This document shows positions 32,589 to 40,735 of a stretch of 64,000 bases of DNA, in pieces. Numbering within the stretch: the first letter of the stretch is position 1; the number at the start of each line of letters is the position of its first letter. The stretch lies in assembly GCA_002320815.1 (NCBI GenBank), contig DCLA01000005.1, positions 1 through 64,000 of the forward strand, written 5' to 3'. The DNA is from Myxococcales bacterium UBA1660. Its GTDB lineage: Bacteria; Myxococcota_A; Polyangia; Polyangiales; Houyiibacteriaceae. The notes under the pieces are model-generated. The model saw only the letters and a list, made by a program, of their open reading frames with translations, searched no databases and was not told where the DNA came from. Made by a program: the position numbers and the translations under genes.

Positions 32589-33830
32589 ATGAGCAAAGGT
32601 CGGCAGAGCACGGAATCGGTCCCGGAGACCGAGGAGCCGCTGAGCCCCGGGTCGTACCTGGGGCCGGGGCTGCGCTTCGTGCGGGAGCTGGGCGCCGGCG
32701 GTCAGGGCCGGGTGCTCCTGGCCGAAGACGAACATCTGGCGCGGCCGGTCGCGGTGAAGTTCCTCGGCGGCGACGCGGGCGCCCGCATGACCCCGGAGAT
32801 TCGCGGCCGACTGCGGGTCGAAGCCCGCGCGATGGCCCGGGTGCGGCACCCCTCCGTGGTCCAGGTCTTCGACCTCGGCGAGGCGCATCAGCGCCCCTAC
32901 CTGGTCATGGAGTTCGTGCCCGGCGAGACCATGGAGCGACGGATCCGGGCTCACACCGAGGCGTTGAGTCTGGCCGAGTCCCTGCCGCTCCTGGCCCAGA
33001 TCGCCGAGGGGCTCCAGGCGGTCCACGAGGCCGGCCTCGCGCACGGGGACCTGCAGCCCACGAACGTGCTCATCGGGCAGGACCAGAAGGCGCGCGTGGC
33101 CGACTTCGGGCTGGCGTTCCTCTCCGGCGGGACGGCGCACTACATGGCGCCGGAGCTTCAGAGCCCCGGGCCCCACGAGGTCTCGGTCCGGCAGCGGGCG
33201 GACCTCTACGCCTTCGGCGCGCTGGCCCACGAGATCCTGGCCGGGGAGCGGCCCTTCGAGGCGCCGGATCGCGCCCGGGTGCTGGTCCAGCACGTCCACA
33301 AGGCGGCGCCGCTCATCCGCTCGCGGCGCCACGAGGTCCCGGACTCGCTCGCCCAGGTGGTCGACGCCTGCCTGGCGAAGGATCCGGCCGACCGACCGGC
33401 CAAGGCGGCCGACCTCGCGGAGACCGTGGCGGCGGCCATGGCGGGGATGCGCCGGCCCTCGTTCCGGCGGGTGCTGATCGTCGACGACGACCCCCACTTC
33501 CGGGCGCTCGCCCGGGCCTACGTCGAGGACGCCTTCGAGGAGATCCACATCGTCGAAGCCGACGGTGGCGAGTCGGCCATGGAGGCCTGCGCCCGCGAGA
33601 CCTTCGACGCGGTCATCCTCGACCTGCACATGCCCGGGGTCGACGGCCTGCAGCTGGCCACCAACCTCCGCGCGGAGGCGGCGCCCCCCAAGCTCCTGGT
33701 GATGACCGGCAAGGGGTCGGCCCGGGACTGGGCGCTGCTCCACTCCCTCGGCGTCTCTTCGTTCCTGGCCAAGCCCCTCGAGCCGGACCAGCTCCACGCC
33801 GAGCTGCGGCGCCTGCTCTACGAGTCCTGA
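32589..33830 (+). CDS. Ser/Thr kinase fused to a receiver domain
   Basis: A 413-residue cytosolic fusion. The kinase domain (about 28-285) has the loop LGAGGQGRVLL, Lys57 in VAVKFL, Glu78 in VEARAMARVRHP and DFG at 172-174. Its catalytic loop reads HGDLQPTN (152-159): the Arg before Asp and the Lys after it are Gly and Gln. The activation segment from DFG to APE is only about 18 residues. The receiver (about 293-412) is complete: VDDD (298-301), phospho-acceptor Asp345 in ILDLHMPG, Thr373 in MTG and Lys395 in AKP. The order suggests that receiver phosphorylation controls an unusual kinase or pseudokinase. ATG at 32589 starts the gene. The end overlaps the convergent MOSC gene by 13 bases. Confidence 0.93.
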   Translation: MSKGRQSTESVPETEEPLSPGSYLGPGLRFVRELGAGGQGRVLLAEDEHLARPVAVKFLGGDAGARMTPEIRGRLRVEARAMARVRHPSVVQVFDLGEAHQRPYLVMEFVPGETMERRIRAHTEALSLAESLPLLAQIAEGLQAVHEAGLAHGDLQPTNVLIGQDQKARVADFGLAFLSGGTAHYMAPELQSPGPHEVSVRQRADLYAFGALAHEILAGERPFEAPDRARVLVQHVHKAAPLIRSRRHEVPDSLAQVVDACLAKDPADRPAKAADLAETVAAAMAGMRRPSFRRVLIVDDDPHFRALARAYVEDAFEEIHIVEADGGESAMEACARETFDAVILDLHMPGVDGLQLATNLRAEAAPPKLLVMTGKGSARDWALLHSLGVSSFLAKPLEPDQLHAELRRLLYES

Positions 33831-34591
33831 AGGACCACCGGGTCGCCCACCCGAAGCCGCCCGGGCTCGGCGACCACGTTCACCCCGAAGAAGACCCCGG
33901 CGCCGCCGGAGCGCCGATAGGTGCTCAGGGTCGCCAGCGGCTCCTTGGTCTTCACCCCGTCGTCCACGGTGACGATGGAGCAGCGCTCGCAGCGCTTGAC
34001 CATGCGGGCGGCGATCTCGCCGAACCGAAAGCGGTCCCAGTCGTCCTCGGCGAAGGGGGCGGCGCCGGCCACGACCACGTTCGGGCGGAAGCGACTCATG
34101 GGGACCGGCTGCGCGAGCCTCCCGTTGAGGTCGGCGAGGCTCGCCGTGGTGGTGACCAGCACCGGGTAGCCGTCGGCGAAGCCGACCTTCGCGCCGGGAG
34201 CGCGGCTGCCGGCGGCCCGCTCGGCCTCCGGTCCGAAATGGACGAGACGTACGGCGCGGCCGAGGGCGTCGGAGAAGAACCGGCTCCCCTCCGCGTGGAC
34301 CCGGGCGCGCACTCGGTCGCCCCAGACGGTCACGTCGAGCCGCGCCTCGGCGTCGGGCGCCTCGACGACGCACGTGGTCTCGCCCGCGCTCACTCGCCAA
34401 CCGGTGCCCGCGGGGCGGACGAGGACGCGAGCCATCGTCGGCGCCTCCCGCTGGGTGACGAAGTCGCCGTGCTCGTCGACCACCATCCAGCGGCGGTCGT
34501 CCACCAGGCCCCGGGCGTCGATCGAGACCTCGTCGACGTTCAGCGGCGCGCAGCTCTTGATGGGATGGATGGTGAGGGACTCGATGTGCAT
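33818..34591 (-). CDS. MOSC domain protein (YcbX-like)
   Basis: A 257-residue protein with a MOSC N-terminal beta-barrel (HIESLTIHPIKSCAPL, GLVDDRRWMVVDEHGDFVTQR) followed by a MOSC domain (SRFRPNVVVAGAAPFAEDDW). The latter contains Cys in KRCERCSIVTVDDGVK, the likely ligand to the molybdenum cofactor. Family members bind sulfurated molybdopterin and reduce N-hydroxylated compounds. The ferredoxin domain found in E. coli YcbX is absent, so an electron donor must be separate. It starts 52 bases from the divergent SDR gene. Substrate unknown. Confidence 0.92.
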   Translation of the reverse strand: MHIESLTIHPIKSCAPLNVDEVSIDARGLVDDRRWMVVDEHGDFVTQREAPTMARVLVRPAGTGWRVSAGETTCVVEAPDAEARLDVTVWGDRVRARVHAEGSRFFSDALGRAVRLVHFGPEAERAAGSRAPGAKVGFADGYPVLVTTTASLADLNGRLAQPVPMSRFRPNVVVAGAAPFAEDDWDRFRFGEIAARMVKRCERCSIVTVDDGVKTKEPLATLSTYRRSGGAGVFFGVNVVAEPGRLRVGDPVVLQDS

Positions 34592-34643
34592 GCTGGCCGG
34601 CCTCCGTTGCGGTGACGGGCGGCCGCGCCTACGCTCGCGCGTC

Positions 34644-36038
34644 GTGGCTTCTCCCGCAACCGCCTCCGCCCTCGATCCTCGAACCGCCGCGCTGGGGACC
34701 TGCCTGGTGACCGGTGGCGCGGGCTACTTGGGCCGCATGCTCGCCACCCACCTCGCCGAGCTCGGGATCCCGGTGCGCGTCTTCGACCGCGTCCGGCCCA
34801 TCGGGCTTCCGGCTGGCGTCGAGGCCCGGGTCGGCGACATCCGCGACGCCACGGCGGTGCACCAGGCCTGCGCTGGCGTCGACACCGTCTTCCACGCGGC
34901 CTCGGTGATCCAACCGCTGCGCATCGCCAGCGAGGCGGTGCGGGCAGACGTCCGCGCCATCAACGTCGGCGGGACCCGCAACGTGCTCGACGCCGCGCGC
35001 GCCACCGGGGTCGCGCGGGTGGTCTACACCAGCTCGGTCAACGTGGTGGTCGACCGACCCTACGCTGGCGGCGACGAGAGCGCGCCCTACGCCGATCTCG
35101 CGGGTATCGACCTCTACACCGAGACCAAGGCCGAGGCCGAGCGCTTGGTCCTCGCCGCCGACGGCGACGTGCTCGCCACGTGCGCGCTCCGACCGGGCGG
35201 GATCTATGGTCCCGGGGAGCCGCAGCACTTCCCGCGCATCGTGCGCGAGGCCCTCCAGGGCCGGGTGGTCGCGCTCATCGATGGCGGCCGCGCGCTGGCC
35301 GACAACGTCTACATCGACGACCTGGTGGCCGCGCACCGGATGGCCGCCGAAGCCCTCACCGAGGCCGACGCGAAGAACCGCGGGCGGGCCTACTTCATCA
35401 ACGACGGGGAGCCGCAGAACTACTTCCACTTCTTCCGGCCGACCCTGGACGCCCTGGGGATCCCGTTCCCGACCCGGACGGTCCCGGCGGCGCTGGTGGA
35501 GCCGGTGACTCAGCTCGGCGAGCTGCTCCATTCGCTGGGCGGACCCCGGCCGCCGCTGACGACGATGGAGCTCGACAAGCTCCGACACGATCACTTCTTC
35601 TCCATCGGGGGCGCGGCCCGGGACTTCGGCTGGCGACCCGAGGTGCCGCCGGCCGAGGGACACCGCCGCTGCGCGGACTGGGTGGCGCAGCTCGCCGATG
35701 AAGAGAGGACTCGCATGGCCGACGACGTGGAGCGCCCGGCGCTGGGTTGGTGGATCGCCATCGGCGGAGGCATGGGCTTGCTCCTGGCCCTCGCGTTCGT
35801 GCCGGAGGCCTACGCGTTCTGGCGTCGGCACGTCGGCCCCATGATGCCCCGGCGGGTCCTGCAGGGGATCGCCGTGGTCGCGCTGGGGCTGCACGCGGGC
35901 GAGGCGGCCTACGCCTACCGGGTGGCCCGCAAACACGGCCTTCCCAAGGCGGGGAAGTGGGCCTGGCAGACCTTGCTCCTCGGCTACCCGTCGCTGCGGC
36001 TCCTCCTCGCGCGGGTGCGCCGGGAGACCGGCGCGTGA
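34644..36038 (+). CDS. 3-beta-HSD/SDR-like enzyme with membrane tail
   Basis: Extended short-chain dehydrogenase of the 3-beta-hydroxysteroid dehydrogenase type, 464 residues. The NAD-binding motif is CLVTGGAGYLGRMLA, the active-site pair lies in DLYTETKAEAERL (Y-x3-K), preceded by VVYTSSVNVVVD, and RPGGIYGPGEPQHFPRIV and ADNVYIDDLVAAH are typical of the family. From about residue 370 a hydrophobic C-terminal part starts (WWIAIGGGMGLLLALAF), followed by HAGEAAYAYRVARKHGL and KWAWQTLLLGYPSLRLLL, which resembles DUF4499. This would anchor the enzyme in the membrane near sterol or polyprenyl substrates. The start is a GTG at 34644. The stop overlaps the next start (GTGA). Sterol, hopanoid or sugar substrates all remain possible. 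Confidence 0.88.
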   Translation: MASPATASALDPRTAALGTCLVTGGAGYLGRMLATHLAELGIPVRVFDRVRPIGLPAGVEARVGDIRDATAVHQACAGVDTVFHAASVIQPLRIASEAVRADVRAINVGGTRNVLDAARATGVARVVYTSSVNVVVDRPYAGGDESAPYADLAGIDLYTETKAEAERLVLAADGDVLATCALRPGGIYGPGEPQHFPRIVREALQGRVVALIDGGRALADNVYIDDLVAAHRMAAEALTEADAKNRGRAYFINDGEPQNYFHFFRPTLDALGIPFPTRTVPAALVEPVTQLGELLHSLGGPRPPLTTMELDKLRHDHFFSIGGAARDFGWRPEVPPAEGHRRCADWVAQLADEERTRMADDVERPALGWWIAIGGGMGLLLALAFVPEAYAFWRRHVGPMMPRRVLQGIAVVALGLHAGEAAYAYRVARKHGLPKAGKWAWQTLLLGYPSLRLLLARVRRETGA

Positions 36039-36721
36039 AGCGGAAGCCGCGCGGCTGGGTCGAGCAGTTCGAGCGAGCCCTCGACGCCGACCCCAGCCCG
36101 GCCCTCGAGGAGTGGCGCTGGGCCCGCGAAGGCGAAGAGCCGGCGGATCCCCGGGCGGTCGCCGCCGCCTGGGACCTGGTCACCCAGCACGCCTCGGCGG
36201 AGGCGGCGAAGCTCAACCACGCCATGAGTCTCCTGGATGGCCCGGTGGCGCGCACGCTCTTGCCCGCGCTGGTGGTCACCGGCGCGCGGCACACGCCCAT
36301 CGGCGCGCTCCGGGTGGAGGCCCGCGACGGCTCTTCGTGGCACCCCCGGGACCTCGCCTTCGTGCCGGGGCGGGAGCCCCTCGAGCCGGACCTGACCATC
36401 CTCTGCGGCGCCGAGCGGGCGCGCTCGCACATCGACTTCCTGGTGACCTATCGGCACCGCGCCTACGCCGGGGAGGCGCTCCGAGAGGTCGTCCGGGAGC
36501 GCGCGCTGGCCATCCTGCTCGACCGCGGCGACGAGGGTCCCCAGGAGAAGCGCGAGCAGCAGGCGCGGGATCGCGAGCTCCAGCAGGAGGGCCTGCTCCT
36601 GGTTCACCCGACCCGGTCGGAGGTCTGGCGCGATCCCATCTCGGTGGCCGACGAGGCCCTCCGTACGTTGGTCGAGTCGACCCGCTTCGACGCCGAGGCC
36701 GCGGCGAGCGTCCTCGAGTAG
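36035..36721 (+). CDS. Hypothetical protein coupled to the SDR gene
   Basis: A 228-residue soluble protein that I do not recognise. It starts with GTG overlapping the SDR stop codon (GTGA), so it is translationally coupled and probably works with that enzyme. It is rich in Arg and Glu and contains WDLVTQHASAEAAKLNHAMSL, ERARSHIDFLVTYRHRAYAGEAL, and a charged helix EKREQQARDRELQQEG that looks like a short coiled coil. There are few cysteines and no signal peptide. Its last 80 residues (VHPTRSEVWRDPISVADEAL) look alpha/beta. The function is unknown. Confidence 0.7.
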   Translation: MKRKPRGWVEQFERALDADPSPALEEWRWAREGEEPADPRAVAAAWDLVTQHASAEAAKLNHAMSLLDGPVARTLLPALVVTGARHTPIGALRVEARDGSSWHPRDLAFVPGREPLEPDLTILCGAERARSHIDFLVTYRHRAYAGEALREVVRERALAILLDRGDEGPQEKREQQARDRELQQEGLLLVHPTRSEVWRDPISVADEALRTLVESTRFDAEAAASVLE

Positions 36722-36731
36722 CGCGCCGCGC

Positions 36732-38762
36732 TCAGCCCTCGCTGTCGAGACCGCGCCCGTTGCGCTCGTCGGGCGGGAGGAGCTGCTGGAGCAGCCACCG
36801 CTGCCGGTAGAGTTCGTCGTCGGCGCGGGTGAGCCGATCGTGGATCCCGCCGACCATCCGCACGCTGACGATGGTCGCGAGGATGCAGCTCAGCAGCAGG
36901 AAGACGCGCAGGCTGACCTCGTCGAAGGCGAAGACCGGCGAGCCGATGTGCACGGCGCCGTCGACGACCGTGTAGCTCGCGGGGAAGAGGCCGAGCCACT
37001 CCAGCACCGCCGGTGCGGCGATGGCGACCACCGAGGCGGCCACCACCATCCGCCGGCCGACGGCGTCGACGTTGAGGACCAGCGCGGGCACCGACGCCAC
37101 GACGATGACCGGGAGGAGGAAGTAGGGCCCCAAGACGAAGCCCACCGGGATGATGCTCAGGAGCTGCACCACCGCGGTGAAGCGCACCAGGGACATGGGG
37201 ATCGGTCGCTGCATCGCGGCCCAGGAGTGGACGACCCCGGCGGTCATGGCCGTGGCGGCGATCAGCGCTCCCAGGACGATGTCCTGGAAGCCGACCCAGA
37301 CCCAGAGGGGCGCGCAGAGGAGCCACGCGAAGCGGCCCAGGGCGAGCAGCTTCATGCCCACGCGGCGGAAGGCGTCCCGGCGAGCGTCGAGGGTGAGCCG
37401 GGCCTCGGGCGGGAGCTTCGCCGGCGGCCGGGCGATGAGCTCGACCAGGGTCCGTCGGGCCTGCTCCGAGTCCGGGTCGAGGGCCACGGCCATCCCGGCC
37501 CGGTGCATCGCCTCGGCGTAGGTCCCCGAGGCGTCGGCGGCGCCCTCGCGGGCTCGGAGCCGGGCGCGCTCGGCGGCGGCGGCGTGGCGGGCGGCGGCGG
37601 CGCGGCGGCCCTCGTCCCACTGGTCGCCGTCGAGGAAGCTCTGCACGCCCGAGTGGAGCTCCCGGGCGGTCTCGAAGCGCTCCTCGCGGTTCGGGGCGGT
37701 CGCCAGCCCCACGATCTCCATGAGGAAGTGGGGGACCGCCGGCGCATCGGGGACGTCGCGGTAGCGCCGATGCACGTCGAGGTCGTGCAGCGTGTCGGTG
37801 AGCATCACGTGGGCCTCGGCCTCGGCGATGAGGGCGCTGCCGGTGAGGATCTCGAAGAGGATGGCGCCCAGCGCGAAGATGTCCGCGCGGCCGTCGAGGT
37901 CCTCGCCGCGGATCTGCTCCGGGGCCAGGTAGCCGGGCGTCCCGAGCAGGGTCCCGCTCATGGTCTGCAGGTCCTCGATGGCCCGGGTGTCCAGTGCACC
38001 GCCGTCGGCGGCGCCGAGGACCCGGGCAATCCCCCAGTCGAGCACGTACACCTCGCCGAAGTCGCCGATCATGATGTTCGCCGGCTTCAGGTCCCGGTGG
38101 ATCACGCCCCGGGAATGCGCGTAGTCCACGGCGAGGCAGACCTGCGCGAAGGCGTGCAGGAGGCGCTTCAGCGAGAACTCCTCCAACGTCTGCGCGTCGT
38201 GCCGGCTCCGGCGCCGGAGGATGCTGGAGAGGGTGTGGCCGCGGACCCGCTTCATGGTGAAGAAGGGGATGCCGCCGCGGGTCTCGCCGATCTCGTGGAC
38301 GGGGACCACGCAGGGGTGGTCCAGCTGGGCCTGGATGCGCGCCTCGCGGAGGAAGCGGGTCCGCTTGGTGGCGTTGTCGGCGAACTCCGGCAGGAGCACC
38401 TTCATGGCCACCTCGCGGCCGACGTGGACGTCGCGGTAGAGGCGCACCTCGCCCATGCCGCCTTCGCCGAGCACGCCGCGGCCGCGGTAGCGCTCGGCGT
38501 CCATCTCCGAGCTGCTGGTCGCCGGGCGCGGCCCGAGGAGCGTGGGGTCGTCGTCGTCCTCGGCGCGGGTCATGGGCTCGGGGAAGTCCGAGACCCGACC
38601 GCCGCCGAGGGGGAAGCCGACGCTGATGCGACCGGTCAGCTCGGTGTCGCCGCTGCCGGTGACGTGCGAGTCGCGCGGACCGGGGACCCGCGTCTCCGGG
38701 GCCGCGGGGCCGTCGTCCTGCGAGTCGGGGCTGAGGGTTTCGGCGCCGCTACTTGGACTCAC
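36732..38762 (-). CDS. Membrane Ser/Thr protein kinase (DWG type), second copy
   Basis: Hanks-type kinase of 676 residues with a Pro/Asp-rich N-terminal tail of about 90 residues. The kinase domain spans 92-380: GVLGEGGMGEV, Lys121 in VAMKVL, HRDLKPAN (222-229), and DWG (242-244) instead of DFG, then GTPGYLAPE. An Ala/Arg-rich helical linker leads to about six transmembrane helices from 476 to 638 and a basic cytosolic tail with RWLLQQLLPPDER. The layout matches the kinase at 11318-13264. A near-consensus -10 box sits seven bases from the GTG start, so the transcript may be leaderless; ATGs at residues 64 and 87 are fallback starts. Target proteins are unknown. Confidence 0.92.
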   Translation of the reverse strand: MSPSSGAETLSPDSQDDGPAAPETRVPGPRDSHVTGSGDTELTGRISVGFPLGGGRVSDFPEPMTRAEDDDDPTLLGPRPATSSSEMDAERYRGRGVLGEGGMGEVRLYRDVHVGREVAMKVLLPEFADNATKRTRFLREARIQAQLDHPCVVPVHEIGETRGGIPFFTMKRVRGHTLSSILRRRSRHDAQTLEEFSLKRLLHAFAQVCLAVDYAHSRGVIHRDLKPANIMIGDFGEVYVLDWGIARVLGAADGGALDTRAIEDLQTMSGTLLGTPGYLAPEQIRGEDLDGRADIFALGAILFEILTGSALIAEAEAHVMLTDTLHDLDVHRRYRDVPDAPAVPHFLMEIVGLATAPNREERFETARELHSGVQSFLDGDQWDEGRRAAAARHAAAAERARLRAREGAADASGTYAEAMHRAGMAVALDPDSEQARRTLVELIARPPAKLPPEARLTLDARRDAFRRVGMKLLALGRFAWLLCAPLWVWVGFQDIVLGALIAATAMTAGVVHSWAAMQRPIPMSLVRFTAVVQLLSIIPVGFVLGPYFLLPVIVVASVPALVLNVDAVGRRMVVAASVVAIAAPAVLEWLGLFPASYTVVDGAVHIGSPVFAFDEVSLRVFLLLSCILATIVSVRMVGGIHDRLTRADDELYRQRWLLQQLLPPDERNGRGLDSEG

Positions 38763-38768
38763 CGGGAG

Positions 38769-38796
38769 AGTATACCGGCCTGACGCGGCGCGTCAC
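38769..38796 (-). promoter_or_regulatory. Candidate promoter giving a leaderless kinase transcript
   Basis: The minus strand has GTGACG (38796-38791) and TATACT (38774-38769) separated by 16 bases. A start site seven bases downstream falls at about 38762, the first base of the assigned GTG. No ribosome-binding site precedes that GTG. Confidence 0.4.
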
Positions 38797-38841
38797 GTTT
38801 CGAGAAGGTGTCGCGGGACCCCGCGCTCGGCGGGGCCCACG

Positions 38842-40599
38842 TCAACGGGGGAAGGGGACCCGGTTGGGCTCGCTCCGGATGTCCAGGCGGCCGTCGGCGC
38901 CGGTGAGCGGCGTGACCGCGCAGCGGAGACCGGTGATGGCCACGTCCGCGACGCGCCAGAACTGGTCGCTGCTGCCCACCATTCGGGTGGAGGTGAACGT
39001 CGCCTCGGGCTCCGTGGTGTTGCCGCCGCAGTAGATGTTCACGGTCACCTGGTCGGCGTTGCCGGAGTAGGCGTCGACGCCCACGCGGTAGACGCCATCG
39101 ACGGGGCGGCTGATGTTGATGTTCTCGGGACCGAAGCCATCGGTGTCGTCGATGTCCAAGCGGGGATCGTCGTCTTCGCTCGCCGTGCCCCACATGTTCC
39201 GGGGCCGGCAGTTGGCGTAGTAGCAGCTCTGCTGGGTGCGCCACTGGGTCCCCTCCGGGTTCAGCAGGTGGAGGTCCATGTCCGTCCGGTTGCTGTCCCA
39301 GAACATCTCGACGCGCAGACCCTCGGAGTTGATGGCGCGCACCAGGGTCGTACAGCTCGCCTCGTTCCCGGAGTCGTCCCGGACCGTGAGCTGCAGGGTG
39401 TACTCGCCCGCGATGTCGGGCGTGAAGGTGGTGAACTGATCGTTCGGCGGCGCCGGCGCCGGCGCGCCCGAACCCATGGGGGCGTCGACGAGCTGCCACC
39501 GCCAGCGGGTGATGGTCCCATCGTCGGCGGCGTCGCCGGCCAGCATCGTGGTGTCCAGGGGCCGCATCTCGATGGTGGGCGGGCAGAGGGCGTCGGGCGG
39601 GGTCTCCTCGATCTGCACCGGGAACTCGCAGGAGCTGGAGAGCCCGGCTTCGTTCTCGACGACCAGCCGGAGCACGTAGGTGCCGAAGCGGTCGGGCAGG
39701 AAGGTGGTCGTGAAGGTGTCGCCCGAGCGGGTGGTCGGGGTGAGCGAAGCGCCGCTCCCCGGCGGCTGGCTGAGCAGAGTGTAGGCGCCGCCGGTGATCG
39801 CCACCGTGTCGCGGGCGGTCACCGCCACCGTCTGGGTCTCCCGGCTCCGGCCGGTCAGCGCCATCGGGCACTCGATGGCCGGCGGGCCCACCACCTGGAC
39901 CGGGACGCTGCAGAGGTCGGAGGCGCCGTCCTCGTCGGTGACCGCGAGCTCGAGGAGGTAGTCGCCGACCACGTCGGCGGTGAAGAAGGTCACCGGCTCG
40001 TCGTCGGGGATTACCGTGGCCGGCGCCGGACCGTTGACGATCCAGCGGTAGGAGGCGACGGCGATGTCGTCGAAGCCGTCACCGACGACCTCGAGGGGTA
40101 CGCCGACCCCGGTCACCAGGGGATCCTCTGGGCAGATGGCCCGGGGCGGGCCGACGATGGACTCCACCAGGACCTCGCAGCTCGCCGAGCCGCCGCGGGT
40201 GTCCACCGCCCGGAACTGGAGGCGGTAGAAGCCCTCCATGTCCTGTTGGAGCCTGGCCGTGGGGCCGCTGCTCGGGGTCAGGGAGACGTCGGCCGCGCCG
40301 GGACGATCCAGGATGGTCCAGCCGCTCGAGGCCAGGGGGCTCTCACCCAGGCTGACCTCCGCCGTCACCATCAGCGGGAGCCGCGGGGTGGTGAACTGCA
40401 TCGAGCGACCGCAGTCGACCTCGAGCTCCGCGGGCGTCGGCGGCATGTCGGGCAGCATGTCCGCGGGCACGGCCATGTCGCGGGCGACCACGCCGCCGTC
40501 CGGATCGGACTGGGGGTCGAGGGCGGTCTTGCCTCCGCAGGCGGTCAGCAGCGAGAGGGCGAGGAGAGGACGCAGCGCACGAGGGCTCGGCATGAGCAT
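38842..40599 (-). CDS. PKD-repeat lipoprotein with C-terminal jelly-roll-like domain
   Basis: Exported protein of 585 residues. The signal peptide MLMPSPRALRPLLALSLLTAC puts the lipidated Cys at 21, followed by GGKTALDP and an Asp-Met-rich linker. Four or so PKD/Ig-like repeats come next, recognisable by GDYLLELAVTDEDGASDLC, GTYVLRLVVENEAGLSSSC and GEYTLQLTVRDDSGNEASC, each with a conserved Cys. The C-terminal 160 residues start VEMFWDSNRTDMDLHLLNP, the D-x-D-L-H-L pattern of a domain often attached to PKD repeats in Myxococcota. It is probably surface-exposed and adhesive or structural. ATG at 40593 is an equally good start. It is divergent from the antiporter gene. Confidence 0.82.
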   Translation of the reverse strand: MLMPSPRALRPLLALSLLTACGGKTALDPQSDPDGGVVARDMAVPADMLPDMPPTPAELEVDCGRSMQFTTPRLPLMVTAEVSLGESPLASSGWTILDRPGAADVSLTPSSGPTARLQQDMEGFYRLQFRAVDTRGGSASCEVLVESIVGPPRAICPEDPLVTGVGVPLEVVGDGFDDIAVASYRWIVNGPAPATVIPDDEPVTFFTADVVGDYLLELAVTDEDGASDLCSVPVQVVGPPAIECPMALTGRSRETQTVAVTARDTVAITGGAYTLLSQPPGSGASLTPTTRSGDTFTTTFLPDRFGTYVLRLVVENEAGLSSSCEFPVQIEETPPDALCPPTIEMRPLDTTMLAGDAADDGTITRWRWQLVDAPMGSGAPAPAPPNDQFTTFTPDIAGEYTLQLTVRDDSGNEASCTTLVRAINSEGLRVEMFWDSNRTDMDLHLLNPEGTQWRTQQSCYYANCRPRNMWGTASEDDDPRLDIDDTDGFGPENINISRPVDGVYRVGVDAYSGNADQVTVNIYCGGNTTEPEATFTSTRMVGSSDQFWRVADVAITGLRCAVTPLTGADGRLDIRSEPNRVPFPR

Positions 40600-40735
40600 G
40601 CGACGGAGCAAGGCACGTTCCAGCGCGGACCGCAAACTCTGGGGGGTGAGGTTCCTCGTGCGCTGCGCGACAAGCAGGCGCGACGCGCCGCGCCGAAAGC
40701 GTGCCAAAGCGGGCCAGGTGGTCTATCAGCGACCG

